From Chromatiales bacterium (GTDB taxonomy: Bacteria; Pseudomonadota; Gammaproteobacteria; CAMYNG01), in the NCBI GenBank assembly GCA_027021685.1, contig JALUTW010000256.1:1-10311 (forward strand): a DNA stretch of 10,311 nt. Direction: 5' to 3'. Below the pieces are notes generated by a model. The model was not told where the DNA came from. It worked only from the letters and a program-made list of their open reading frames with translations, and did no database searches. Shown in pieces: positions 1-6,251 of the stretch. The translations under genes and the position numbers were made by a program. Within the stretch, counting starts at the first letter, position 1. Each line of letters opens with the position of its first letter.

Positions 1-1
1 G

Positions 2-118
2 GTGCGCAGCAGGGGATTTCGCAACAAGAGCCGGTTTCGGGCCGCCATCTACTTCCACCTCGGTGGTCTGGACCTCTATCCCAAGACAGCAAGGGTGCTA
101 CGAACCCACATGAATTGA
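2..118 (+). CDS. C-terminal tail of an unidentified gene (5' end outside window)
   Basis: An open frame enters from the left edge and ends at TGA 116-118, giving 38 residues that finish in HLGGLDLYPKTARVLRTHMN. The frame has a strong preference for G or C at third codon positions, like the confirmed genes in the window, while the other two forward frames do not read like protein. That is the only support for it being coding. No family can be recognised from so short a tail, and no terminator follows before the next gene. Confidence 0.4.
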   Translation: MRSRGFRNKSRFRAAIYFHLGGLDLYPKTARVLRTHMN

Positions 119-205
119 TGAAGAGCCTGAGAAGAATCCTGGGCCATGGAGGGTGCAGGTCGGATCCATGTATGATGACCAGAAAATACCATCAAGGGGG
201 ACGAC

Positions 206-652
206 ATGATTATTGAAAGACAACGTGGAAGCGCCTTGCCCTGGTTTATTGCAGGTATCGCCGTTGCGGCGGCGGTCTATCTCGGGATTCGGGGCGGCGG
301 AGAGAGTGTGGCCGCGGAGCAGCGGCAGGCTATCGCCATGCCGCCCGCCTTGAAGGATGTGGCCCGGGTTGCCATCATCTTTCCCAAGGACCCTGGCAGA
401 AAGCCCATGGTGGTGGACGGTTCCGGAGAACCCGTGGCGAGTTGCCACACCTGCACCGAGGCCTACCAGCAGAAGTACGGTCCGGATTGTGCCAAGGCGC
501 CGCCGCAGGCGCGGGTGTGCAAGGCGCTCAAGCCCATGGTGCCCATCGAGGCCGGGGCCATACCCTGGTTCCATGCGCGGGGCTCGGACTGCTGGTTTTT
601 CTATCCCAGTGGAGACGAGCTGGTGGGTTATCCGCCAGGATGTCTTCACTGA
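206..652 (+). CDS. Small membrane-anchored protein with six cysteines, unknown function
   Basis: A 148-residue protein that I do not recognise. The start is supported by a purine-rich ribosome binding site (AAGGGGG, about 194-200) five bases before ATG. Residues 11-28 form one hydrophobic segment after a short charged N-terminus (MIIERQRGS), which fits an N-terminal anchor with the rest outside the cytoplasm. The exported part has six cysteines (80, 83, 95, 105, 129, 146), the first two in a CHTC motif. This is an even number, so three disulfides or a metal site are possible. CHTC is not a CXXCH haem site. The ending DCWFFYPSGDELVGYPPGC is aromatic and cysteine-framed. A TATGAT hexamer at 171-176 could be a -10 element. 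An intrinsic terminator closes the gene at 681-704, so it is probably monocistronic. Confidence 0.75.
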   Translation: MIIERQRGSALPWFIAGIAVAAAVYLGIRGGGESVAAEQRQAIAMPPALKDVARVAIIFPKDPGRKPMVVDGSGEPVASCHTCTEAYQQKYGPDCAKAPPQARVCKALKPMVPIEAGAIPWFHARGSDCWFFYPSGDELVGYPPGCLH

Positions 653-680
653 ATCGGATTTTATCCGGCACTCTTGTGGA

Positions 681-704
681 AGCCGGTCTTCGGGCCGGCT
701 TTTT
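681..704 (+). terminator. Intrinsic terminator with UUCG tetraloop
   Basis: AGCCGGTC (681-688), loop TTCG, GGCCGGCT (693-700): an 8-bp stem with one T-G wobble, closed by the very stable C(UUCG)G tetraloop and followed by a run of T at 700-704. It lies 28 bases after the stop of the six-cysteine protein gene. Confidence 0.85.
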
Positions 705-720
705 CATTTCAGGTCAGCAA

Positions 721-738
721 CTTGCCACTTGCCACTTG
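721..738. repeat. Heptanucleotide tandem repeat (CTTGCCA, 2.6 copies)
   Basis: CTTGCCA at 721-727 and 728-734 is followed by CTTG at 735-738. It lies just after the terminator in the spacer before the next gene. It resembles in period and placement the TCGTCCC heptamers at 9759-9779. Confidence 0.6.
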
Positions 739-897
739 TGAATTTTTCACATCCCCGGCGGTGATTCCGCACTGAGGCAAGGGCTTTGCCTCCGTAACCT
801 TTGACTGCACAGGACGTGCCCCAGGCCAGGGAGGGCCCCGGAATCCGGCCCGCGCGCCCGCTGGCGGTGCGGGTCTGCTGTCGAAGAGGTACGGAGC

Positions 898-1215
898 ATG
901 CGAGGTTTCAGTGCAGGACTGGGTGTGGTGTTCGCGCTGCTCGCCGGTGCCGCGGGCGCGGTAACCCATGAGGTGAGGCACGATGGCGGCGCCCACAGGC
1001 TCCCGCAGTGGACGCCCGCGGTGCTGGTGGAGGCTGTGCCGGGGGCATGGCCGGAGTGGCAGGCGGGCGGCGTGCACGTGGCCCGGGCGCTGGAAGAGCA
1101 GTTCTACTGCCTGGAAGAGGTGCCGGTGGCGGGGTCCGCCGCCCCGGGGATGGGGACCGGCCCGGCCCGGGCCTGGCCCGCCGGCATCTGGGCGGCATGG
1201 GACGATGAGTGCTGA
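898..1215 (+). CDS. Small exported protein, unknown function
   Basis: A 105-residue protein with no recognised family. ATG 898 has a good ribosome binding site (GAAGAGG, 883-889) eight bases upstream. Residues 1-21 (MRGFSAGLGVVFALLAGAAGA) look like a cleavable signal peptide ending in an AGA-type site, so the product is probably periplasmic. The mature part is rich in tryptophan, alanine and glycine, with a cysteine near residue 71 and one at the C-terminus (DDEC). Its stop overlaps the start of the next small gene by 11 bases, suggesting translational coupling. A minus-strand open frame across the same region (908-1759) is arginine/proline-rich shadow sequence. Confidence 0.6.
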   Translation: MRGFSAGLGVVFALLAGAAGAVTHEVRHDGGAHRLPQWTPAVLVEAVPGAWPEWQAGGVHVARALEEQFYCLEEVPVAGSAAPGMGTGPARAWPAGIWAAWDDEC

Positions 1216-1462
1216 TCGCGGCATCCTGCCCCCGGCCTTCCACCGCCGGCGCCGCCCGGCCGCCCCGGTGCGGGGCCAGCGGCTGGAGGCGGCGCTGCTG
1301 GCCGCCGGTCTCGTCCTGGCCCTGGCCGTGACCTGGCTGTTGCCCGCGCAGGAGGCCGGCCCCGCGGCACGCGGCGCGGAGGCCGCCGCCGCCGGGTTCC
1401 GCCCGCCAGTCCATGTCGCCTGCCGGCGCCGGCCCGCCTGCCCGTCTTCTCCCGGCGGCTGA
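1205..1462 (+). CDS. Small single-pass membrane protein, unknown function
   Basis: An 85-residue frame starting at ATG 1205, inside the end of the previous gene (11-base overlap). An upstream in-frame ATG at 983 would give 159 residues but lies deep within the preceding gene, so 1205 is preferred. Residues about 28-48 (LEAALLAAGLVLALAVTWLL) form one transmembrane segment. An arginine-rich N-terminal stretch (FHRRRRPAAPVRGQR) precedes it, so the N-terminus should be cytoplasmic. Third codon positions are almost all G or C, as in neighbouring genes. Two cysteines lie near the C-terminus. There is no good ribosome binding site, which fits coupling to the upstream gene. No family is recognised and the call rests on frame statistics and the membrane segment. 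Confidence 0.45.
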   Translation: MSADRGILPPAFHRRRRPAAPVRGQRLEAALLAAGLVLALAVTWLLPAQEAGPAARGAEAAAAGFRPPVHVACRRRPACPSSPGG

Positions 1463-1481
1463 ATCTTTCTCTCCCTCGTCC

Positions 1482-1510
1482 TTGCACCCCGCCGGCCTCC
1501 GGGTTAAAAC
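1482..1510 (+). promoter_or_regulatory. Possible weak promoter placing +1 at the ATG of the next gene
   Basis: TTGCAC (1482-1487), a 17-base spacer, then TAAAAC (1505-1510). Each hexamer is a partial match to the sigma-70 consensus. The -10-like hexamer ends seven bases before ATG 1518, and no ribosome binding site is present, so if real the transcript would be leaderless or nearly so. Confidence 0.25.
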
Positions 1511-1517
1511 CGGTCCC

Positions 1518-2198
1518 ATGATCCGCTCGTTCCGGCGCGTCCTGTACGCCTGCATTCTCTTCGCCCCGCTGCTGTCGGCACCCGCCCACGCGGTGCAGGT
1601 GGGGGTACGGGTGCTGGACGGGCGCGACGGCCGGCCGCTGGCGGGTGCCGCCGTGTGCCTGGGCACGGCCGCCAACCCGTCCCAGTTCGGTGCCTGGCTG
1701 ACACCGGCGGACGGCACGGTGGTCTTCCGCGAAGTCCCGGACACCACTCTGGTGCTCACGTTGTCATGCGAGGGTTTCCATGGCCGGCGCCGGGTGCTGC
1801 CGCGGGCCCGCTACGATCGCCACTACAACATCACCCTGTACCGCGGTGGCCTGGGGCCTCAGTGCGAGGGCGCCCGGCCCTACGGCCGGCCCGGTCCGGC
1901 CGCGGTCACCGTGCGCAACTTCAGGCTTGACGGCGGTGCGGCGGTGACCCGGGATCGCGAGGTGACGCTGGATTTCGAGGCCAGCGCGGGTGTGACCCAT
2001 TACCGTGCGGCGGAGAGCCCGGACCTGGACGACGTGCCCTGGCGGCCGCTGACGGACCGGCCCGTGTTCAGGCTCGGTCCCGGACCCGGGCGCAAGACCG
2101 TCTACCTCCAGGTGCGCAAGTACCGCAAGACGCGGGGTGCGGCGCTGGAGCTGGTGTCGGCGGTGGTGAGCGACACCATCGAGCTGGCCGCACCCTGA
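1518..2198 (+). CDS. Secreted two-domain beta-sandwich protein (carboxypeptidase-regulatory-like fold plus Ig-like module)
   Basis: A 226-residue protein. ATG 1518 is chosen over the in-frame ATG at 1413 because it puts a clean signal peptide at the N-terminus (MIRSFRRVLYACILFAPLLSAPAHA, cut near residue 25), whereas the longer form adds proline/alanine-rich filler overlapping the previous gene. Residues about 26-105 (VQVGVRVLDGRDGRPLAGAAV, then TPADGTVVFREVP) match the pattern of carboxypeptidase regulatory-like/transthyretin-like domains: repeated beta strands with a G-x-P-L-x-G-A turn. Residues about 120-225 form a second beta module with features seen in exported proteins (HYRAAESPDL, W near the middle, GPGRKTVYLQV, VVSDTIEL). 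Such modules usually mediate binding rather than catalysis, so a structural or adhesive role outside the cytoplasm is an inference. No ribosome binding site is visible. Confidence 0.7.
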   Translation: MIRSFRRVLYACILFAPLLSAPAHAVQVGVRVLDGRDGRPLAGAAVCLGTAANPSQFGAWLTPADGTVVFREVPDTTLVLTLSCEGFHGRRRVLPRARYDRHYNITLYRGGLGPQCEGARPYGRPGPAAVTVRNFRLDGGAAVTRDREVTLDFEASAGVTHYRAAESPDLDDVPWRPLTDRPVFRLGPGPGRKTVYLQVRKYRKTRGAALELVSAVVSDTIELAAP

Positions 2199-2263
2199 GC
2201 CGGTTGTCCCGGCCCTGCATTCCCGAGCGACCGGGCGCCACCCCGCCGGCCGCCGGCAGCAGG

Positions 2264-2269
2264 TATACT
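2264..2269 (+). promoter_or_regulatory. -10 element for the rhomboid gene
   Basis: TATACT within AGGTATACTCG, a five-of-six match to the sigma-70 -10 box in a very GC-rich spacer. It lies 42 bases before ATG 2312. No good -35 box is seen at 16-18 bases upstream, so the promoter may need an activator or may be weak. Confidence 0.5.
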
Positions 2270-2311
2270 CGGGCATCGTCCACCCACCACCGGATCCACC
2301 GAGGGGATGCC

Positions 2312-2896
2312 ATGGGGACCTGGCTGCCGGGCCGGCTGCCGCCTCTGACCGCGATTCTCGTCGCCGCCAGCATCGTCGCCGGGTTGCTGACCCGCCTCGG
2401 CGGCAACGCTGACTTCGTGTATCCGCTACTCATTTCCGTTCACCCGGGTGCCGGCCTGCCCGAGATCCGGCACGGCGAGCTGTGGCGGCTCATCACGCCC
2501 ATCTTTCTGCATTTCGGCCTGCTCCACATCGTGTTCAACATGCTGTGGCTGTGGGACCTGGGTGGCGTGATCGAGCTGCGCCAGGGACCGGCCCGGCTCG
2601 GCCTGCTGGTGCTGGCGGCCGGCGTGGCCGGCAACCTGGCCGAGTACGCCTGGAGCGGACCGGCCTTCGGCGGCATGTCGGGCGTGGTCTACGCCCTGCT
2701 GGGCTACGTCTGGGCCCAGGGGCGGTTCAATCCCCGTGCCGGCCTGGCCCTGCACCAGCCGGTGGCGGTGATGATGCTCATCTGGTTCGTGGTCTGCTGG
2801 CTGGGGCTGGTGGGCAACATCGCCAACATGGCCCACACCGTGGGCCTGGTCACCGGCCTGGTGCTGGGCCGGGTGTTCGCCCCGCGCCGGGCATGA
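2312..2896 (+). CDS. Rhomboid-family intramembrane serine protease
   Basis: A 194-residue membrane protein. ATG 2312 is chosen over the upstream in-frame start because a ribosome binding site (GAGGGG, 2301-2306) precedes it and the extra 36 residues look non-coding. It has the rhomboid core without a large cytoplasmic domain: a hydrophobic segment at about 11-28, then LWRLITPIFLHFGLLHIVFN (57-76) holding the H-x-x-x-N pair (His72, Asn76) that forms the oxyanion site in GlpG. The nucleophile motif GMSG follows with Ser123, and the catalytic His175 lies in NMAHTVGLVTG. About six transmembrane helices fit. Rhomboids cut membrane-spanning substrates within the inner membrane. The substrate cannot be read from the context. 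All key residues are present, so it should be active. The next gene lies 72 bases downstream on the same strand and may be co-transcribed. Confidence 0.9.
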   Translation: MGTWLPGRLPPLTAILVAASIVAGLLTRLGGNADFVYPLLISVHPGAGLPEIRHGELWRLITPIFLHFGLLHIVFNMLWLWDLGGVIELRQGPARLGLLVLAAGVAGNLAEYAWSGPAFGGMSGVVYALLGYVWAQGRFNPRAGLALHQPVAVMMLIWFVVCWLGLVGNIANMAHTVGLVTGLVLGRVFAPRRA

Positions 2897-2968
2897 CGCG
2901 CGAACCGCGCCACCGGAGCGCGGTCCAAGGACTTGCCGCCTGTGGGAAATGATCGAGGGAACGACGCC

Positions 2969-4375
2969 ATGACCGAACGCCTGCACGAGCCTCACCAGAA
3001 GGCTTCCGCCATCAACCGTGACCGGCGCCTGTACGGCACCATCGCCGAGATCGGGGCCGGCCAGGAGACCGCGCGCTGGTTCTTCCGCGTGGGCGGCGCC
3101 GCCGGCACCATCGCCAAGACCATGTCGGCCTACGACATGACCTTCTCCGATGCCATCTACGGGCCGGCGCCGCGCTACGTCTGCCGCGAGCGCCTGCGCG
3201 CCATGCTGGACCACGAGTACGGCCTGCTGCTGGAGCGGCTGGACGCCGGCCGCGGGGCCGAGACCTGCTTCTTCGCCTTCGCCAACACCGTGGCGGCGCG
3301 CTCCTTCACCCGCCGCGAGGACGGCCACGGGTGGCTGGGCATTCGCTTCCAGACCCGTCCGCGGGAGGCGCCGTCCCAGATCGAGGTCCACGTCAACCTG
3401 CACGGGCGCACCAACGTGGAAGACCAGGAAACCCTGGGCACGCTGGGCGTGAACCTGATCTACGGCGCCCTCATGCTGCACCACGACCCGGAGGCGCTGC
3501 TCCTGTCCCTGCGCGACAAGGTCTACCCGGAGCAGGCCGAGCTGGACATGGTGGACTTCTCCGGCCCGGCCTTCGACGGTGTGGTGGACAACCGGGTGGT
3601 GGCCCTGCGCCTGGTGGAGCACGGCATGTCGGACGCCGCCATGTTCACCGCCGACGGGCGCGTGGCCCAGGTGGCCGACGTGCTGTGGCAGCGGCCGGTG
3701 CTGGTGGAGCGCAGCCGCTTCCGCCCGCCCACCCTGCTGACCCTGGACCTGCTGGAGCACGCCCGGCGCGAGCTGGAGCAGGAGGTGGATCCCCATCGGC
3801 TGGTGGTGCTGGCGGAGATGACCCTGCGCAACCTGGGCGCGGGGGAGGGCGAGGCCATCGACACCCATGATTTTCTCAACCGCGCCGACATCCTCTGCGC
3901 CCTGGGCATGAACGTGCTGGTTTCCAGCTACGGTGCCTACTGGCGCCTGGCCCAGTACCTGTTCCGCTACACCCGCGGGCCCATCGGCCTGGCCATGGGC
4001 CTGCCGTCGCTGCGCGAGATCTTCGAGGAAAAGTACTACGATGACCTGCCGGGCGGCATTCTCGAATCCTTCGGCCGCCTGTTTCGCCACGACCTCAGGC
4101 TCTACGTCTGTCCGGAGCTGGACGCCTCGGGCCAGGTGCGTGCGCTGGAGGATTTCCGGCCGCAGGCGCACCTGCACCACCTGTTCGCCTACCTGCGGGA
4201 GACCGGCCACATCCGCCCGCTGGGCTCGGTGCCGGCGGAACGCCTGGCCATTCACTCCCACGAAGTGCTGGAGCACATCCGCAACGGCGATGTCCGCTGG
4301 GAGGCCCAGGTCCCGCCCCACGTGGCGGAGATGATCCGTGCCCGCGGCCTGTTCGGGTGGCGCTCCGCGGGTTGA
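2969..4375 (+). CDS. Conserved protein of unknown function
   Basis: A 468-residue soluble protein with no signal peptide or membrane segment. ATG 2969 is preferred over the TTG at 2933 because GAGGGA (about 2953) serves as a ribosome binding site and the conserved part starts soon after it. The N-terminal block YGTIAEIGAGQETARWFFRV, followed by GGAAGTIAKTMSAYDM (about residues 22-57), is one I recall from a family widespread in bacteria. Members are sometimes labelled with unrelated names such as TonB-dependent receptor or nicotinate-nucleotide adenylyltransferase. Nothing here supports those names: there is no beta-barrel pattern, and the HxGH and SxxxxR motifs of nucleotidyltransferases are absent. 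Other notable parts are EIHVNLHGR-like EVHVNLHGRTNVEDQ, LHHDPEALLLSLRDKV, DIDTHDFLNRADILCALGMN-like acidic/His stretches and EEKYYDDLPGGILESFGRLF. The His/Asp-rich motifs could bind metal, but this is a guess. It ends at a convergent repeat region. Confidence 0.8.
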   Translation: MTERLHEPHQKASAINRDRRLYGTIAEIGAGQETARWFFRVGGAAGTIAKTMSAYDMTFSDAIYGPAPRYVCRERLRAMLDHEYGLLLERLDAGRGAETCFFAFANTVAARSFTRREDGHGWLGIRFQTRPREAPSQIEVHVNLHGRTNVEDQETLGTLGVNLIYGALMLHHDPEALLLSLRDKVYPEQAELDMVDFSGPAFDGVVDNRVVALRLVEHGMSDAAMFTADGRVAQVADVLWQRPVLVERSRFRPPTLLTLDLLEHARRELEQEVDPHRLVVLAEMTLRNLGAGEGEAIDTHDFLNRADILCALGMNVLVSSYGAYWRLAQYLFRYTRGPIGLAMGLPSLREIFEEKYYDDLPGGILESFGRLFRHDLRLYVCPELDASGQVRALEDFRPQAHLHHLFAYLRETGHIRPLGSVPAERLAIHSHEVLEHIRNGDVRWEAQVPPHVAEMIRARGLFGWRSAG

Positions 4376-4390
4376 ATGACAGGGTGTGTC

Positions 4391-4502
4391 CAGAGGACGG
4401 AAAATCGTAGGGTGTGTCCGCGAAGCGGACGCACCGCTCCTTCCGGTGCGTTCGCAGGCGAACGCACCCTACATTCGTCTGTCCTCTGTTTTCCGTCCTC
4501 TG
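4391..4502. repeat. Nested palindromic intergenic element (REP/MITE-like)
   Basis: The outer arms CAGAGGACGGAAAA (4391-4404) and TTTTCCGTCCTCTG (4489-4502) are perfect 14-base inverted copies. Inside them GTAGGGTGTGT (4408-4418) is inverted as ACGCACCCTAC (4462-4472) with one G-T wobble. Inside that lie two hairpins: GTCCGC-gaa-GCGGAC (4416-4430, extending outward as GGTGT/GCACC) and GTGCGTTCGC-ag-GCGAACGCAC (4446-4467). The GTAGGGTGCGT...ACGCACCCTAC frame is familiar from intergenic repeats of other proteobacteria. The element lies directly after a stop codon. Confidence 0.8.
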
Positions 4503-4511
4503 TCTTCTGAA

Positions 4512-4547
4512 TCGCAGAGACGCAAAGACGCAGAGGGCGCAGAGATT
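4512..4547 (+). repeat. Dispersed CGCAGAG-type repeat, copy 1
   Basis: A run of similar 9-10 base units (CGCAGAGA, CGCAAAGA, CGCAGAGGG, CGCAGAGA). Related copies are at 4785-4825 (opposite strand), 9551-9586 and 9668-9700. It directly follows the CTGTCCTC...CTGAATCGCA segment, and a similar CTGTCCTCCGTC...CTGGATCGCACA segment at 4659-4690 suggests a composite repeated unit. Confidence 0.7.
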
Positions 4548-4658
4548 GTTGTTGTAATCGAAACAAATCGATATCGGTGAAATTGTGGCAGTTTGTCACG
4601 CGATGGACATCGCACAGGGTGTGCCGGCAAGGCCTGCGTACCGCGCCATCCGATCATC

Positions 4659-4690
4659 TGTCCTCCGTCGTCTGTCCCCTGGATCGCACA
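4659..4690 (+). repeat. Second copy of the CTGTCCTC...ATCGCA segment
   Basis: CTGTCCTCCGTCGTCTGTC followed by CCCTGGATCGCACA is an imperfect direct repeat of the segment at 4479-4516, which carries CTGTCCTCTG, CCGTCCTCTGTC and CTGAATCGCAGA. The two are about 180 bases apart. Confidence 0.5.
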
Positions 4691-4784
4691 GCGCGCATGG
4701 CCGATCATGGGGTTTCGGGAGCCCCGAACGTGCCCGCAGGGTGTGATCGTGCGGCGACCGTGCCGGGCTCCGGGCCGCAAGTCG

Positions 4785-4825
4785 TCTTCCCTCTGCGTCT
4801 CTGCGCCTCCGCGCCACTGCGTTGA
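4785..4825 (-). repeat. Dispersed CGCAGAG-type repeat, copy 2 (opposite orientation)
   Basis: Read on the minus strand it begins TCAACGCAGTGGCGCGGAGG and continues CGCAGAGACGCAGAGGGAA, matching the TCAACGC(A)AAGGCGC start of the copy at 9551. Copies 1 and 2 face each other across about 240 bases. Confidence 0.7.
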
Positions 4826-4860
4826 GATCGCGGCGTTCATGAAGACAGGGGAGGCGGATA

Positions 4861-4923
4861 TTCGCGGCGAGGCGCCGCTCCTGCGGGGCATGTTCTCGTG
4901 CAGGAGCGGACCCCGACCGCGAA
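4861..4923. repeat. REP-doublet hairpin (REPIN-like)
   Basis: Two 24-base arms, 4861-4884 and 4900-4923, are inverted copies matching at 19 of 24 positions. Perfect arm ends are TTCGCGG (outer) and CCGCTCCTGC (inner, 4875-4884 against 4900-4909), around a 15-base loop. The TTCGCGG...CCGCTCCT(A/G)C pattern resembles the REP sequences known from Pseudomonas putida. It sits five bases past the cbpM stop and could act as a transcript end or mRNA stabiliser. Confidence 0.75.
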
Positions 4924-4928
4924 CGGCC

Positions 4929-5237
4929 TCACTCGCCGCCCAGTGCCTGCAGGCGCCGGCGCAGGATTTCCAGTTCTTCCAGCAGGTCCAGGGCGAGGGC
5001 GGCGCCGGGCAGGTTCAGCCCCAGGTCGCGCTGCAGGCGCAGGGCCACCTGCACCCGCCGCACGGCGGGGCCGGGGAAGCGCCATTCCGCGGGCGCCGTT
5101 CCGCGCGGCTCCAGCAGGCCTTCCTCCACCATGGCCAGCACCGTCTCGGCGTGAACCGAGCAGGCCCGGCACAGCTCGGCCAGGGTCAGCTCCACCCCTT
5201 CGTCCAGCAACTCCTGCAGCAGCTCGCGTTCGGTCAT
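4929..5237 (-). CDS. cbpM: CbpM, modulator of the co-chaperone CbpA
   Basis: A 102-residue soluble protein, close to the length of E. coli CbpM (about 101). It starts four bases after the cbpA stop, and the pair is clearly one operon. Residues about 1-60 (LTLAELCRACSVHAETVLAM, VEEGLLEPRG, WRFPGPAVRRVQVALRLQRD) read like a MerR-type winged helix, and 70-98 (NLPGAALALDLLEELEILRR) form a long C-terminal helix. CbpM binds the J-domain of CbpA, blocking its stimulation of DnaK and its DNA binding. GGGG within the cbpA end, about nine bases upstream, may serve as the ribosome binding site. The gene ends next to a REP-like hairpin. Confidence 0.9.
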   Translation of the reverse strand: MTERELLQELLDEGVELTLAELCRACSVHAETVLAMVEEGLLEPRGTAPAEWRFPGPAVRRVQVALRLQRDLGLNLPGAALALDLLEELEILRRRLQALGGE

Positions 5238-5241
5238 GGGC

Positions 5242-6183
5242 TCAGACCCCCAGTTTCGCCCGCGGGTTGAACGGCATGGTCTCGGCCATCTTGCGGTAGA
5301 ACTCGCGTGCGGCCTCGGAGTCGGCGGGCGGGGTTTCGATGCGCAGCACCACGTATTGATCCCCGGGCGGGCTGCCCGGCAGGCCGCGGCCCTTGAGGCG
5401 CAGCCGCCGCCCGCTTTGCGAGCCGGGCGGGATCTTCATCTCCACCTTCCCCCCCAGGGTGGGCACGGCGATGGTGGCGCCCAGTGCCGCCTCCCACGGC
5501 GTCACCGGCAGATCCAGATAGATATCGCGGCCCTCGGCCCGGAACAGCGGGTTCGGCCGGAAGTCCACCTCCAGGTAGAGATCACCCGGCGGGCCTCCGC
5601 CCATGCCGGGCCCGCCCTTGCCCTTGAGCCGGATCTGCCGGCCGGCAGTGATGCCCCTGGGGATCCTGACGTTGAGCGTCTCCTCGCGGGTGACCACGTG
5701 GCCCTGGGCATCCACCTCCGGCACCTTGAGGGCAATGGTGCGGGTGCCGCCGTGATAGGCGTCCTCCAGATCGATGAGGATGCGGGCATGGCGATCCTGG
5801 CCGCGGGCGTGAAAGCCGCCGCCCGCACCGCCGAAGCCGAACCCCCGGCGGCCGAACAGTGATTCGAAGAAATCGGAGAATTCCTCGGCCCCGGTGAAGC
5901 CGCCGCCGGAGAATTCAAACCCGGCGTCCCAGTCCGGCGGCGGGGTGAACTCCTCGCCCGCGTGCCAGCCGCCCCGCCGCAGCTCGTCGTAGGCGGCGCG
6001 CTTCTCCGGATCCTTGAGCACCTCGTAGGCTTCCCCGATTTCCTTGAAGCGCTCCTCGGCATCGGGCTCCCTGGACACGTCCGGGTGGTACTTGCGCGCC
6101 AGCTTGCGGTAGGCGCGCTTGATCTCGTCCTGGGTGGCCTCGGGCGAGACCCCCATGATTTCGTAGTAGTCCTTGAACTTCAT
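5242..6183 (-). CDS. cbpA: CbpA, DnaJ-family (class B) co-chaperone / curved-DNA-binding protein
   Basis: A 313-residue protein, near the usual size of CbpA (about 306). Residues 5-70 are a J-domain with the essential HPD at 33-35 (YHPDVS). A glycine/phenylalanine-rich linker follows (about 88-127: FEFSGGGFTG, FGFGGAGGGF). Two C-terminal substrate-binding beta domains (about 130-300) carry the typical VRIPRGITAGRQIRLKGKG and PPGSQSGRRLRLKGRGLPG signatures. There is no CxxCxGxG zinc domain, so it is class B rather than DnaJ proper. It stimulates DnaK ATPase in the cytoplasm and, in E. coli, also binds curved DNA in stationary phase. CbpM follows four bases later. The 68-base gap after glycerate kinase contains a TTGAAA but no matching -10 or heat-shock element, so its promoter is unresolved. 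Confidence 0.93.
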   Translation of the reverse strand: MKFKDYYEIMGVSPEATQDEIKRAYRKLARKYHPDVSREPDAEERFKEIGEAYEVLKDPEKRAAYDELRRGGWHAGEEFTPPPDWDAGFEFSGGGFTGAEEFSDFFESLFGRRGFGFGGAGGGFHARGQDRHARILIDLEDAYHGGTRTIALKVPEVDAQGHVVTREETLNVRIPRGITAGRQIRLKGKGGPGMGGGPPGDLYLEVDFRPNPLFRAEGRDIYLDLPVTPWEAALGATIAVPTLGGKVEMKIPPGSQSGRRLRLKGRGLPGSPPGDQYVVLRIETPPADSEAAREFYRKMAETMPFNPRAKLGV

Positions 6184-6251
6184 TCTTGTCGCTTGTTCCA
6201 GGGTGTGGCGGCGGTCCCGCCCTTTTCAAATCGGGGCGCGTCGTGCCCGCT

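Larger units (their letters stand above)
4376..4928. other. Convergent gene-free spacer packed with palindromic and dispersed repeats
   Basis: This 553-base stretch separates two converging genes (the 468-residue protein on the plus strand, cbpM on the minus strand). Short open frames within it are repeat translations without ribosome binding sites. It contains a nested inverted-repeat element (4391-4502), two related CTGTCCTC/ATCGCA segments (4479-4516 and 4659-4690), two opposed copies of a dispersed CGCAGAG-type repeat and a REP-like doublet (4861-4923). Partial echoes of the AGGGTGTG arm occur at 4381 and 4617. No ordinary terminator with a T-run is seen. The palindromes may end both transcripts. 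Confidence 0.7.

Noticed and set aside
98..649. 183-residue minus-strand frame opposite the six-cysteine protein
   Set aside because: No ribosome binding site and low-complexity His/Gly/Arg content. The plus-strand gene has a ribosome binding site, a membrane anchor and a terminator.
801..829. TTGACT at 801-806 as a -35 box for the 898 gene
   Set aside because: No -10-like hexamer is found 16-18 bases downstream (AGGCCA and neighbours), so a promoter is not supported.
2904..2924. Stem ACCGCGC/GCGCGGT after the rhomboid gene as a terminator
   Set aside because: The stem is perfect over 7 bp but no T-run follows. It could pause transcription but is not a supported intrinsic terminator.
2426..4321. 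Long 631-residue minus-strand open frame opposite the rhomboid and 468-residue genes
   Set aside because: It is a GC-driven shadow. Its translation is rich in His, Gln, Gly and Val without domain signatures, while the plus strand carries recognised or conserved proteins.
6184..6251. Heat-shock (sigma-32) promoter before cbpA
   Set aside because: TTGAAA is present on the minus strand (6229-6224), but no CCCCAT-like -10 is seen at the required 13-17 bases.
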